Program-made: the position numbers and the translations under genes
The notes under the pieces: generated by a model
What the model was told of the DNA's origin: nothing
What the model saw: only the letters and a program-made list of their open reading frames with translations
Databases searched by the model: none
Shown: positions 9,428 through 17,761 of the stretch, in pieces
How the letters are laid out: every line of letters begins with the position of its first letter
Numbering within the stretch: position 1 is the first letter of the stretch
Origin: Variovorax sp. 770b2
GTDB taxonomy: Bacteria; Pseudomonadota; Gammaproteobacteria; Burkholderiales; Burkholderiaceae_C
Length of the DNA: 64,000 nt
Direction of reading: 5' to 3'
Assembly (NCBI RefSeq): GCF_900115685.1
Contig: NZ_FOXJ01000001.1
Location: 1,397,796-1,461,795, forward strand

Positions 9428-9961
9428 ATGCCAAGAGGCATTCCCAACCCGAACCCGATGTACGGCATCTACGGCTATGGCGACCACTGGAGCGTCGACA
9501 TCCGCCGCGACAAGGTGCGCATGGTCAAGGCCTTCTACTTCAACCCCTGCGGCGGTCGCGGCGGCGCGTTGGCGCAGGCCCAGGCCTGGCGCGACCGGCT
9601 GGTGCAGGCGCACCCGCCGGCGCTCAAGCGCGAGATCGCCGTGCGCGTGCGGCGCGACAACAAGAGCGGCGTGGCGGGCGTGTATTTCCGCGAAGGCACG
9701 GGCGGCAAGAACGCGATGTGGATCGCGATGACGCGCGTGAGTCCCGAGAAGAGCGTGAGCAAGGCCTTCTCGGTCGGCCGCTACGGACCGCGCGCGAAAG
9801 AGCTCGCCATCGCCGAGCGGCAAAAGCAGCTGGCGCAGATGACGGGGTACGCCTCGCGGCACCCGGCGGATGGGGCGGAGGGAGCGGACGCCGTGGCCGG
9901 CATGTCCGGCGTGGCCGTGGCGCGGATGAGTGCGCGGATGAGCGCGCGCGCTGCGGCCTGA
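9428..9961 (+). CDS. AP2/ERF-domain DNA-binding protein
   Basis: The 177-residue basic protein has two AP2-like halves. The first is about residues 14-58 (HWSVDIRRDKVRMVKAF). The second begins near 78 with the hallmark NKSGVAGVYFR and runs to about 135. Bacterial AP2 domains are small three-strand DNA binders, usually found in homing endonucleases and mobile elements. No HNH or integrase domain is attached here. GGAGCG lies about 7 bases upstream of the ATG. It lies at the end of the T6SS island, convergent with the LysR gene. It may be a regulator or a mobile-element remnant. Domain identity is fairly sure; the role is unknown. Confidence 0.7.
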   Translation: MPRGIPNPNPMYGIYGYGDHWSVDIRRDKVRMVKAFYFNPCGGRGGALAQAQAWRDRLVQAHPPALKREIAVRVRRDNKSGVAGVYFREGTGGKNAMWIAMTRVSPEKSVSKAFSVGRYGPRAKELAIAERQKQLAQMTGYASRHPADGAEGADAVAGMSGVAVARMSARMSARAAA

Positions 9962-9983
9962 CAGGTCGGGGCGACCGTCGTCA
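9959..9983. terminator. possible bidirectional hairpin between convergent genes
   Basis: GGTCG and CGACC pair around a GGG loop, extended by TGAC/GTCA arms with small bulges. The hairpin lies between the convergent stops of the AP2 gene and the LysR gene. There is no T-run on either side, so termination is only suggested by position. Confidence 0.35.
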
Positions 9984-10895
9984 GTCCTTGTCCGCGAAGC
10001 TGTCGAACAGCAACCCGCGCAGCCACTGGTTGCCCGGATCGCGGTGCACCTTCGCGTGCCAGAACAGGTTGATCGCGATCTGCGGCAGCGCCACCGGGTG
10101 AGGGCGCCACACGAGGCCGAAGGGCTCGGCGATGCTCTGGGCGAGCCGCTCGGGCACGGTCGCGATCATTCCGCTCGAACGCAGGATGTGGCCGATCGCC
10201 ACGAAGTGCGGCACCTTCAGGCGAATGCGCCGGTGAATGCCCTGCGCGGCCATCACGTCGTCGGCCTTGCCGTGGCCCGTGCCGGCGGCCTGCACCAGCA
10301 CGTGGTCGGCGGCGCTGAAGTCTTTCAGCGACACGCTGCGCTTGCGCGCGAGCGGATGCGTGCCCGAGAACAGGCACACGTAGCGCTGCAAAAAGAGCCG
10401 GCGCTGGAACACGCCTGCCTTCAGCTGCGGCAGGAGGCCGATGGCGATGTCCACATGCCCGGCCTCCAGCTCGTCGCGCAGGTGGGTCGCGGTGTTGTTG
10501 CGCAGCGTGCTGATCGTCACGCCCGGCGCGGCGACCGACAGCGCCTCCATCAGGCGGGGCGTGAAGTAGATCTCGCCGATGTCGGTCATCGCGAGCGTGA
10601 AGCTGCGCGTGCTGGTGGCGGGGTCGAACACCACCTGCTGGTTGAGCGCGGTGTGCAGCGCGCCCATCGCGTAGGCGACCGGTTCGGCCAGCTGCAGCGC
10701 GAAGGGCGTGGGCTCCATGCCCCGCGCGGTGCGCAGGAACAGCTCGTCGCCCAGGAGCTTGCGCAACCGGGCCAGCGCGTTGCTGATGGCGGGCTGCGAG
10801 AGCCCGAGCGATTCGGCCACTGCCGAGACGCGCTTCTCGGCCAGCATGCGGTCGAACACCAGGAGCAGGTTGAGGTCGATGTCCTTCAGGTGCAT
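9981..10895 (-). CDS. nagR: NahR/NagR-type LysR transcriptional regulator
   Basis: This is a full-length 304-residue LysR regulator. An N-terminal winged helix-turn-helix (about 8-67, [17 protein letters not shown]) precedes the ligand-binding domain. The protein is strongly NahR-like over its whole length: [35 protein letters not shown] and [12 protein letters not shown] are near-identical to my memory of NahR. NahR and NagR respond to salicylate and activate naphthalene/salicylate genes. It is divergent from the oxygenase operon at 11024, and NahR-like sites lie between them. The inferred inducer is salicylate or a close analogue. Confidence 0.9.
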   Translation of the reverse strand: MHLKDIDLNLLLVFDRMLAEKRVSAVAESLGLSQPAISNALARLRKLLGDELFLRTARGMEPTPFALQLAEPVAYAMGALHTALNQQVVFDPATSTRSFTLAMTDIGEIYFTPRLMEALSVAAPGVTISTLRNNTATHLRDELEAGHVDIAIGLLPQLKAGVFQRRLFLQRYVCLFSGTHPLARKRSVSLKDFSAADHVLVQAAGTGHGKADDVMAAQGIHRRIRLKVPHFVAIGHILRSSGMIATVPERLAQSIAEPFGLVWRPHPVALPQIAINLFWHAKVHRDPGNQWLRGLLFDSFADKD

Positions 10896-10906
10896 GCCGG
10901 ACCTTT

Positions 10907-10943
10907 ATTCATATCCGTGATGGGGTTGATTCACGAGATTCTA
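10907..10943 (+). promoter_or_regulatory. NahR-like operator region in the nagR-nagAa intergenic space
   Basis: Two elements resemble the NahR consensus ATTCACGCTNNTGAT. One is ATTCATATCCGTGAT at 10907-10921, whose reverse complement reads ATCACGGATATGAAT and which has the LysR T-N11-A form. The other starts at 10929 with ATTCACG. They lie between the divergent regulator and reductase starts, where a LysR activator would bind. The match was made by eye against a remembered consensus. Confidence 0.55.
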
Positions 10944-11023
10944 TTGGTCAATCTGCAGCGGCCGCGCATCATCCGCTCCCAGAGACAAGCCAGCCACGAC
11001 GCTGGCGCAAAGAGAGCCCCCCG

Positions 11024-12013
11024 ATGGACCTGCACATTCACCCCCTTGCCCGCACTCTCGAGGTCCGCCCCGGCGCGAACCTTCTGGAGGTGCTGCGCGA
11101 GCACCATGTGCCGGTGTCGTACAGCTGCATGTCGGGGCGCTGCGGCACCTGCCGCTGCAAGGTGGTGTCGGGGCAAGTGCTCGATGGCGGACAGGACGCG
11201 ATCCGTCCCGACGGCCAGGGCGAGCGCTACGTGCTGGCCTGCCAGAGCACGCTGACCGAAAGCTGCGCCATCGAGATCCCCGAGCCCGACGAGGTGGTGG
11301 TGCATCCGGCGCGCATCCTGAAGGCGACGGTCACGGGCATCGACGTGCTCACGCACGACATCCGGCGCCTGCGGCTCAGGCCGAACAAGCCGCTGGAGTT
11401 TTCGCCGGGGCAATATGCGCAACTGCAGTTCGCGCCCGATCTCGCGCGGCCCTATTCGATGGCCGGGTTGAGCCGCGATGCGGAGCTCGAATTCCATGTG
11501 CGCCGCGTGCCGGGCGGTCGCGTGACGGCGCACATCTTCGAGCAGTTGCGCGTCGGCGATCCGGTGCGCGTGAGCGGGCCGCTCGGCACGGCCTATCTGC
11601 GCACGAAGCATCGCGGACCGATGCTCTGCGCGGCGGGCGGTACCGGCCTCGCCCCGATTCTTTCGATCGTGCGCGGCGCCATCGCGGGCGGGCTGATGCA
11701 GCCGATCCATCTCTACCTGGGCGTGCGTTCCGATGCGGACGTGTATGGCCTCGCCGAATTGCGCGAACTGCAGGCGCAGCACCCGGGCCTGAAGGTGCAC
11801 GTGGTCGTCGTCACCGGCCCGGCGCGCGAGGGCCAGCGCCTGGGCCTCATCACCGATGCCATCCGCGCCGACTGGCCCGGCAGCCTGGACGGCTGGCGCG
11901 CTTACCTCTGCGGCTCGCCGCCGATGGTCGAGGCGGTGACGCAACTGGTGCGCGCACGCGGCCTGGCGCCCGAGCAGACGCATGCCGATGCCTTCTACCT
12001 TCAAGGCACCTGA
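11024..12013 (+). CDS. nagAa: ferredoxin reductase component of a Rieske oxygenase (NagAa-like)
   Basis: This 329-residue flavo-iron-sulfur reductase takes electrons from NAD(P)H and passes them to the Rieske ferredoxin. A plant-type 2Fe-2S domain comes first, with Cys35, Cys40, Cys43 and Cys73 (C-x4-C-x2-C-x29-C). It is followed by the FAD-binding domain (RPYSMAG) and the NAD-binding domain ([10 protein letters not shown], and the C-terminal region ending DAFYLQG). Length and domain order match NagAa of naphthalene/salicylate systems. It is first in the operon, 27 bases before the oxygenase gene. Specificity is inferred from gene order and the NahR-type regulator. Confidence 0.88.
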   Translation: MDLHIHPLARTLEVRPGANLLEVLREHHVPVSYSCMSGRCGTCRCKVVSGQVLDGGQDAIRPDGQGERYVLACQSTLTESCAIEIPEPDEVVVHPARILKATVTGIDVLTHDIRRLRLRPNKPLEFSPGQYAQLQFAPDLARPYSMAGLSRDAELEFHVRRVPGGRVTAHIFEQLRVGDPVRVSGPLGTAYLRTKHRGPMLCAAGGTGLAPILSIVRGAIAGGLMQPIHLYLGVRSDADVYGLAELRELQAQHPGLKVHVVVVTGPAREGQRLGLITDAIRADWPGSLDGWRAYLCGSPPMVEAVTQLVRARGLAPEQTHADAFYLQGT

Positions 12014-12040
12014 AGAACCGACAGAAAAAGGAGACCCGCG

Positions 12041-13300
12041 ATGACCACGCAACCCGTGTTCCCCATCGAACTGCATTGGGAGAGCGAGAAGACCAGCCGC
12101 ATTCCCTTCATGGCCTACACCGACGAGGCGCTGCACAAGAAGGAGCTGCAGCGCTTCTTCTACGAGAAGCACTGGTGCTACGTCGGCCTCGAGGCCGAGA
12201 TCCCGAATTCGGGCGACTTCAAGCGCACAGCGATCGGCGAGCGCTCGGTCGTGATGTCGCGCGACGAGGAGGGCGCGATCCACGTGTTCGAGAACGTCTG
12301 CGCGCACCGCGGCATGCAGTTCTGCCGCGAGCGCCATGGCAACAAGAAGGAGTTCGTCTGCCCCTACCACCAGTGGAACTACACCCTCAAGGGCGACCTG
12401 CAGGGCGTGCCGTTTCGACGCGGCGTGAAGCAGGACGGCAAGGTCCACGGCGGCATGCCCGCCGATTTCAAGACCGAGGACAACGGCCTGAACAAGCTCA
12501 AGGTGGCCTCACGCGGCGGTGTGGTGTTCGCGTCGTTCGACCATGAGGTCGAATCGTTCGAGGAGTTTCTCGGCCCCGACATCCTTCACTACTTCGATCG
12601 CCTGTTCGACGGGCGCAAGCTCACCATCCTCGGCTACAGCCGCCAGCGCATTCCGGGCAACTGGAAGCTGATGCAGGAGAACATCAAGGACCCGTACCAC
12701 CCGGGCCTCCTGCACACCTGGTTCGTGACCTTCGGGCTCTGGCGCGCGGACAACAAGTCGGAGCTTAAGATGGACGCCCGCAGCCGCCACGCCGCGATGA
12801 TTTCCACGCGCGGCAACGCAGGCAAGGCCGCGCAGGTGACGCAGGTCTCCAGCTTCAAGGAGCGCATGCAGCTGAAGGACCCGCGCTTCCTCGATATCGT
12901 GCCCGAGCCCTGGTGGGGCGGCCCGACGGCCGTGATGATGACGCTCTTTCCGAGCCTCATCCTGCAGCAGCAGGTCAACAGCGTGTCGACGCGGCACATC
13001 CAGCCGGTGGGGCACGATGCCTTCGATTTCGTGTGGACGCATTTCGGCTTCGAGGATGACACCGGGGAGATGACGCAGCGGCGTCTGCGGCAGGCCAACC
13101 TGTTCGGCCCGGCCGGCTTCGTCTCGGCCGACGACGGCGAGGTGATCGAGTTCTCGCAGCAGGGCTTCGAGCAGAAGCCTTATCACCGCACGCTCGCCGA
13201 GCTGGGCGGGCGCGAGGTGGAAAACACCGACCACATGGTGACCGAGACGCTGATCCGCGGCATGTACCGCTACTGGCGCGAAGTGATGGAGGCGGCATGA
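12041..13300 (+). CDS. nagG: Rieske oxygenase large subunit, salicylate 5-hydroxylase-like (NagG)
   Basis: This is the catalytic alpha subunit, 419 residues, of a ring-hydroxylating oxygenase. The Rieske cluster ligands are Cys87-x-His89 and Cys107-x2-His110. The mononuclear iron site is in the usual D-x2-H-x4-H element (Asp217, His220, His225). The Asp217 electron bridge is present, so it looks active. Gene order reductase, large, small, ferredoxin matches nagAa-G-H-Ab, whose product hydroxylates salicylate to gentisate, and the regulator is NahR-like. A related hydroxy- or aminobenzoate substrate is possible. No gentisate dioxygenase is in the window. RBS AAGGAGA lies upstream of the ATG. 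Confidence 0.87.
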   Translation: MTTQPVFPIELHWESEKTSRIPFMAYTDEALHKKELQRFFYEKHWCYVGLEAEIPNSGDFKRTAIGERSVVMSRDEEGAIHVFENVCAHRGMQFCRERHGNKKEFVCPYHQWNYTLKGDLQGVPFRRGVKQDGKVHGGMPADFKTEDNGLNKLKVASRGGVVFASFDHEVESFEEFLGPDILHYFDRLFDGRKLTILGYSRQRIPGNWKLMQENIKDPYHPGLLHTWFVTFGLWRADNKSELKMDARSRHAAMISTRGNAGKAAQVTQVSSFKERMQLKDPRFLDIVPEPWWGGPTAVMMTLFPSLILQQQVNSVSTRHIQPVGHDAFDFVWTHFGFEDDTGEMTQRRLRQANLFGPAGFVSADDGEVIEFSQQGFEQKPYHRTLAELGGREVENTDHMVTETLIRGMYRYWREVMEAA

Positions 13301-13782
13301 CCAAGAAGCTCGATGCCGACGCTTATCTCGAACTGGCAGGCCTCTATGCGGCCTATGCGCATGCAGTCGATTCGGGCCAATGGGATTTGTGGCCCGCGTT
13401 CTTCATCGAGGAGTGCAGCTACCGTCTGCAGCCGCGCGAGAACCACGAGCGCAACCTGCCGCTCGCGACGCTGTCGTTCGAGAGCCGGGGCATGCTGGAA
13501 GACCGCGTGTACGGCATCCAGGAGACGCTGTTCCATGACCCGTATTACCAGCGCCATGTGGTCGGGTTGCCGGTGGTGCACAAGGTCGATGACGACGGCG
13601 CGATCCACAGCGAAGCCAACTACGCGGTGTTTCGCACGAAGCTCGACGGCCCTTCGACCGTCTTCAACGTCGGCCGCTACATCGACAAGGTCGTGCCCAC
13701 GCCCGAAGGCCTGAAATTCGCCTCGCGCCTGTGCGTGTTCGACAGCGAAATGATCCCGAACTCCATCATCTACCCCCTCTGA
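13297..13782 (+). CDS. nagH: Rieske oxygenase small subunit (NagH-like)
   Basis: This 161-residue beta subunit has the SnoaL/NTF2-like cone fold of aromatic dioxygenase small subunits ([23 protein letters not shown] near the N-terminus, split by family variation). It has no cofactor and packs against the alpha subunit to form the hexameric oxygenase. The ATG overlaps the stop of the large-subunit gene as ATGA, giving stoichiometric coupling. Length equals that of salicylate 5-hydroxylase small subunits. Confidence 0.87.
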   Translation: MTKKLDADAYLELAGLYAAYAHAVDSGQWDLWPAFFIEECSYRLQPRENHERNLPLATLSFESRGMLEDRVYGIQETLFHDPYYQRHVVGLPVVHKVDDDGAIHSEANYAVFRTKLDGPSTVFNVGRYIDKVVPTPEGLKFASRLCVFDSEMIPNSIIYPL

Positions 13783-13785
13783 GCC

Positions 13786-14154
13786 ATGCAAGAAAAAGAA
13801 CCCGAGACACACGGCGCGCCGTTGCGCCGCTTCATCGATCCGGCCTACCAGCCGCTGTGCGGCAACCTCGCCGAGGTGCGCGAGAACATCGACCGGCTCG
13901 ACCGCCAGATCGTCGCGCTGCTGGCCGAGCGCGGCCGCTATGTGAAGGACGCGGCGCGCTTCAAGCGCGATGCCTTCCAGGTGTCGGCGCCGCAGCGCCA
14001 GCAGGAGGTGATCGACAAGGTGAGGGCGCTGGCCGAGAAGGAGGGCGCGTATCCCGAGGTGGTCGAGGCAGCGTACCGCGCGCTCATCGCGGGCTTCATC
14101 GCGCGCGAGCAGAAGGACCACCAAGGCATGGTCGATGTGGAGGCGAAGCCGTGA
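13786..14154 (+). CDS. AroQ-type chorismate mutase / isochorismate-pyruvate lyase-like (PchB-like)
   Basis: This 122-residue all-helical AroQ-fold protein contains LAEVRENIDRLDRQIVALLA and the PchB-like VKDAARFK, with a third helix ending in FIAREQK. AroQ enzymes convert chorismate to prephenate. The PchB branch instead eliminates pyruvate from isochorismate to give salicylate. Conserved Arg and Lys positions of the active site appear to be kept. It lies 3 bases after the oxygenase small subunit inside a salicylate-hydroxylase-like operon, so a salicylate-related reaction is attractive but unproven. No isochorismate synthase is nearby. It has no signal peptide. Confidence 0.8.
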   Translation: MQEKEPETHGAPLRRFIDPAYQPLCGNLAEVRENIDRLDRQIVALLAERGRYVKDAARFKRDAFQVSAPQRQQEVIDKVRALAEKEGAYPEVVEAAYRALIAGFIAREQKDHQGMVDVEAKP

Positions 14155-15110
14155 AGCGCGCCATCGCTTTCGCCCTGGTGGCATTGGCGGCTGGCGCGCA
14201 TGCACAGGACTGGCCGCAGCGCCCCGTGCGCATCGTCGTGCCGTTCGCGGCCGGCTCGTCGCCCGACATCCTCGCGCGCATCGTCAACGACAAGCTTGCT
14301 GCACGCATCGGCCAGCCGCTCATCGTCGACAACAAGCCCGGCGCGGGCGGCAACACCGGCACCGACCAGGCGAGCAAGTCGCCGCCCGATGGCTACACCT
14401 TCCTGCTTTCGGTGAATGCGCCGCTGGTCTACAACACGGTGCTCTACAGGAACCTGCCGTACGACCCGTTCAAGGACCTCGTGCCGGTGTCGCTCGCGGC
14501 GACCACGCCTAACGTGTGCGCGGTCTCCAATGCGATGAACGTCGATTCGGTGAAGGGCTGGCTCGCGGCCATGAAGCAGAACCCGGGCAAGTTCAACTTC
14601 GCCTCGACGGGCAACGGATCGATCTCGCACCTGGGCGTGGAGCTCATCAAGCTCAAGACGAATTCGTTCGCGGTGCACATTCCGTATGCGTCGTCGGGGC
14701 AGGCGGTCACCGCGATCATCCAGGGCGATGTGCAGTACGCGTGCCTGCCGCCCGTTACCGTGATGCCGCAGGCCAAGGCCGGCCGCCTGAAGGCGCTGGC
14801 CGTGACGTCGGCCGAACGCTCGGCCCTGCTGCCCGAGCTGCCCACGCTGCGCGAATCGGGCCTGCCCGACATCCAGGCCGTGCCGTGGTTCGCCTACATG
14901 GCGCCCAAGGGCACGCCGCCCGAGGTGGTGCAGCGCATGAGCCGCGAGATTGCCGCGGTGCTGAAAGACCCCGAGACGGTCAAGCGCCTGCAGACCGCGT
15001 ACTTCGACCCCGTGGGCAGCACGCCCGAGGCGCTGGCGAAGTTCATGGGCGAGGAACTGGTCCGCTGGAAGCCGGTGATCCAGCGCGCCGGCCTCAAGCC
15101 CGACAACTGA
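14151..15110 (+). CDS. Bug-family tripartite tricarboxylate transporter receptor
   Basis: This is a 319-residue periplasmic solute receptor of the Bug/TctC family. It has a short signal peptide (cleavage near AHA-QDWP), then family hallmarks [28 protein letters not shown] and DGYTFLL. The GTG start overlaps the previous stop as GTGA and has GGAGG 7 bases upstream. Bug receptors bind carboxylates for TctAB transporters; no TctA or TctB gene is here, as is common in this family. Its place inside the oxygenase operon suggests that it binds the aromatic acid substrate; that is inference. Confidence 0.88.
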   Translation: MKRAIAFALVALAAGAHAQDWPQRPVRIVVPFAAGSSPDILARIVNDKLAARIGQPLIVDNKPGAGGNTGTDQASKSPPDGYTFLLSVNAPLVYNTVLYRNLPYDPFKDLVPVSLAATTPNVCAVSNAMNVDSVKGWLAAMKQNPGKFNFASTGNGSISHLGVELIKLKTNSFAVHIPYASSGQAVTAIIQGDVQYACLPPVTVMPQAKAGRLKALAVTSAERSALLPELPTLRESGLPDIQAVPWFAYMAPKGTPPEVVQRMSREIAAVLKDPETVKRLQTAYFDPVGSTPEALAKFMGEELVRWKPVIQRAGLKPDN

Positions 15111-15129
15111 CAAGCGAAGGAAAAAAGAC

Positions 15130-15450
15130 ATGAGCACGATGACATGGATCGACGCCGCGGCAGTCGATGACGTTCCCGCCGACGACGTGGTGGGCATCGA
15201 GGTGCAGGGCCGGGACATTGCCCTGTACGGCACCGAGGACGGCATCCACGCGACCGACAACATCTGCACGCACGGGCATGCGCGGCTGTGCGACGGGTTT
15301 CTCGAAGGCCACGAGATCGAATGCCCGCTGCACCAGGGGCGCTTCGACGTGCGCACGGGCAAGGCGATGTGCGCGCCGCTCACGGAAGACCTGCGCAGCT
15401 ATCCGGTGAAGATCGAGGGCGGGCGGGTGTTTCTGGCGTTCGAGGCTTAG
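15130..15450 (+). CDS. nagAb: Rieske ferredoxin component (NagAb-like)
   Basis: This 106-residue Rieske 2Fe-2S ferredoxin shuttles electrons from the reductase to the oxygenase. Ligands Cys46-x-His48 and Cys65-x2-His68 are all present ([20 protein letters not shown]). It closes the operon, separated from nagH by the PchB-like and Bug genes, an arrangement that differs from the compact nagAaGHAb order. GAAGG precedes the ATG. Confidence 0.88.
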   Translation: MSTMTWIDAAAVDDVPADDVVGIEVQGRDIALYGTEDGIHATDNICTHGHARLCDGFLEGHEIECPLHQGRFDVRTGKAMCAPLTEDLRSYPVKIEGGRVFLAFEA

Positions 15451-15543
15451 TCCGCGATCTGTTCCGCCGCCGGTCCACGCGATCTGTATCTGTTTTCCCC
15501 GCGCGCGGTTGGCGACAATGGCCCTCCGTTTCATGGAACACAT

Positions 15544-16038
15544 ATGACGACAGCGCAAAGCCGAGACCAGATTGCCGACCAGATTGCCACCGAGCTGGGC
15601 CACAGCTTCGCGGGCGAGATGCTTGCGGGCGGGCACTACGTGCCCATCGTGCGCGACGGCCGCACGCTCTACACCAGCGGGCAGGTGCCGCGCGTGGGCA
15701 GCACGGTGGTGGTCACCGGCCGCGTGGGCGACGCGGTGTCGCTGGAGAAGGCGCGCGAGGCCGCGCAGATCTGCGCGCTGCGCTGCCTCACGCTGCTGCG
15801 CCGCGAGCTCGGTTCGCTCGACGGCGTGGAGAAGGTGCTGCGCGTGGGCGTCTTCATCCAGTGCACAGCGGATTTCACGCAGCAGAGCGAAGTGGCCGAT
15901 GCGGCGTCCGATCTGCTGCACCGTGTCTTCGGCGAGGCCGGCGTGCATGTGCGCACGGCGGTCGGTGTGTATCAGCTGCCGAAGAACGCGAGCGTCGAGC
16001 TGGAGATGACGGTCGCGGCCAAGGGCGACAAGGCCTGA
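15544..16038 (+). CDS. RidA/YjgF-family protein
   Basis: This 164-residue member of the RidA (YjgF/YER057c/UK114) superfamily is of the longer XynB-like type. Motifs are LYTSGQVPR, the central helices LEKAREAAQICALRCL, and VEKVLRVGVFIQCTADF. RidA proper deaminates reactive enamine/imine intermediates through a conserved Arg that is not obvious at the usual position here, so enzymatic activity is uncertain. It begins 93 bases after the oxygenase operon. A GACAAT -10-like element (15514-15519) suggests its own promoter. Confidence 0.82.
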   Translation: MTTAQSRDQIADQIATELGHSFAGEMLAGGHYVPIVRDGRTLYTSGQVPRVGSTVVVTGRVGDAVSLEKAREAAQICALRCLTLLRRELGSLDGVEKVLRVGVFIQCTADFTQQSEVADAASDLLHRVFGEAGVHVRTAVGVYQLPKNASVELEMTVAAKGDKA

Positions 16039-16041
16039 GCC

Positions 16042-16566
16042 TTAAGCGGCCTGCAGCTGGCCTTGTTGCCGGCGGGACGGGTCCGTGCTGTGCAGGTACA
16101 CCGCAAAGGTGTCCCACGGCAGGCCGACGGCATGCTGACGCATGAGCCGACCGATCTCGCCGCGGTGGTAGCCGCCATGGGTGACGACGTGGGCCAGCAT
16201 TTCCTCGCGCGTCATGAAGCCCTTGTCGCCGTCGGTGAAGGAGAAGGGCACGGATTCGGAAAGCTGTTCCGGTGTCACGGTTTCCACATAGCCGAGGTAC
16301 CAGCGGTCGAGTGCGGCAACCGAGCTGCGAAGCGCTTGCAGCGTGGGCGTGTCGGGCGTGTTGTCGGCTGCGAAACCGTGCGGCCTGCCGGTGAGGTGCG
16401 CCGCAAAGATCTGGTCCACCACGTGGCATTGATTCATCAGGCGGATGGCGTCGTGCCGCGCGTCCTGGTGGCGTTCCGGATCGAAGCCTTCCAGCTTTTC
16501 GAGCAGCTCGTCGTTGGCCCAGGCGCGGTAGCCGAAGAGGGTGCGAAGCAATGAGAGGGAGCTCAT
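16042..16566 (-). CDS. DinB-family protein
   Basis: This 174-residue DinB/YfiT-like four-helix bundle has a His triad of the putative metal site: a His near residue 48 (NQCHVVD) and two in THGGYHRGEI. Members include thiol-dependent transferases acting with bacillithiol or glutathione; most are uncharacterised. RYRAWANDEL-like sequence at the N-terminus (GYRAWANDELLEKL) is typical. It is convergent with the RidA gene, with 3 bases between the stops. Confidence 0.82.
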   Translation of the reverse strand: MSSLSLLRTLFGYRAWANDELLEKLEGFDPERHQDARHDAIRLMNQCHVVDQIFAAHLTGRPHGFAADNTPDTPTLQALRSSVAALDRWYLGYVETVTPEQLSESVPFSFTDGDKGFMTREEMLAHVVTHGGYHRGEIGRLMRQHAVGLPWDTFAVYLHSTDPSRRQQGQLQAA

Positions 16567-16620
16567 GACCGGTGTTCCTGTGGGGCGTCGCGGTCATGCT
16601 ACGTGAATAGGATTTCCTGT

Positions 16621-17700
16621 CTACCCCGAACGCAGTTGCAGTTCGACGATGTCCCGCGCGAGCGAGGCGATCGTCAGCGGTGCGCAGCCCTCGGCGTTGT
16701 TGCTCACGGTGACGAAGGCGTTCTGGCCCGCGCGCGTGGTGCCGGCGATCACCTTGGCCAGGGCCGCGCGCGTCTCCGGGTCGGGATCGACGATCTTGTC
16801 GAACGGGCCGTAGAGTTTTTCGGCATCCTCGTAGCCGAAGCGGCCGTGCCGGCGGTGCAGGTTCCAGCGGCACACGAGCGGGCCGGGCCAGAGCGCGCGC
16901 AGCATCGGCAGCTGGTCTTCGATCGGCGGCATCTTCGCGTGCAGGCCCATGCAGAAGGTCGCGCCCACGCTGCGCAGCATGTCGGCGAAGCCGGGGCACA
17001 GCAGTTGCGGGTCGCGCACCTCGACGGCGATGACGGCGTCGGGCGCGGTCTGCTTCAGGCCGGGCAGCGCTTCGAGCATTTCGCCGATGCGCGTGAGCAG
17101 GGCGGGCTGGTCGGCGAGCAGTTGCGAAGGGATCGGGCTGAGCTGGAACACCAGCGCGCCGATGCGGTCGCCCAGGCCGTCGAGCGCGGGCTGCACGAAT
17201 TCCTGGATCGCGATCTCGCTGTTGAGGAACACGGGGTTGACCTGCGTGCCGCGGCCGCTTTCGTCGCGCACGGTGGCATCGGCCACGAGGCTGGGCGCCT
17301 TCACCACGAAGCGGAAGTCGGCGGGCACCATGGCCGCGTAGCGCGCGTACTGGCTCGCGGTGAGCGCGCGGTAGAAGTTGCGGTCCAGGCTCACGGTGCG
17401 AAAGAGCGGGTGCTGTGCGAGGGCCGAGAGGCCGTTCTTCGAGAGCACGGTCTCGGCGTATTCGCCGTCCCACACGAGGTTGGCCCACCCGGGGTAGCTC
17501 CATGACGACGTGCCCAGGCGCAGGTTCGGCGAGAGCGCCGAGGCCAGCTCGACGAGCGCCGGATCGGCGGGCATCGGGGCCACGGTGGCGCCGCGCGGCT
17601 TCTTCTTCGCGGGCGGTTCAACCTCGAGAGGCGGCGGGGCCGCTGGCGCCTCCTGCGGGCGCGGAAGATCGGGGAAAAGGGAGTCCTGTACTTCGCTCAT
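16621..17700 (-). CDS. DUF72 (YecE-like) TIM-barrel protein
   Basis: This 359-residue DUF72 protein has a Pro/Lys-rich N-terminal tail (about 1-60), then the family barrel beginning LRLGTSSWSYPGW. It includes FRFVVKAPS, VFQLSPIPS and VEVRDPQLL, and ends near FVTVSNNAEG. The fold is known; the biochemical function of YecE-like proteins is not. The start was set at MSEVQDSLFPD, because the longer open frame lacks family sequence. It is divergent from the histidine kinase at 17762. Confidence 0.85.
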   Translation of the reverse strand: MSEVQDSLFPDLPRPQEAPAAPPPLEVEPPAKKKPRGATVAPMPADPALVELASALSPNLRLGTSSWSYPGWANLVWDGEYAETVLSKNGLSALAQHPLFRTVSLDRNFYRALTASQYARYAAMVPADFRFVVKAPSLVADATVRDESGRGTQVNPVFLNSEIAIQEFVQPALDGLGDRIGALVFQLSPIPSQLLADQPALLTRIGEMLEALPGLKQTAPDAVIAVEVRDPQLLCPGFADMLRSVGATFCMGLHAKMPPIEDQLPMLRALWPGPLVCRWNLHRRHGRFGYEDAEKLYGPFDKIVDPDPETRAALAKVIAGTTRAGQNAFVTVSNNAEGCAPLTIASLARDIVELQLRSG

Positions 17701-17761
17701 GCTGGGGCCGCATTCTCGGCCAACATCGGGGCGCCCCACAGCGGCGGGCACAATCCGCGCC

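Noticed and set aside
1..9961. Complete type VI secretion system
   Set aside because: Only tip and cargo genes are present; no TssB/C, ClpV, TssM or baseplate genes were seen in the window.
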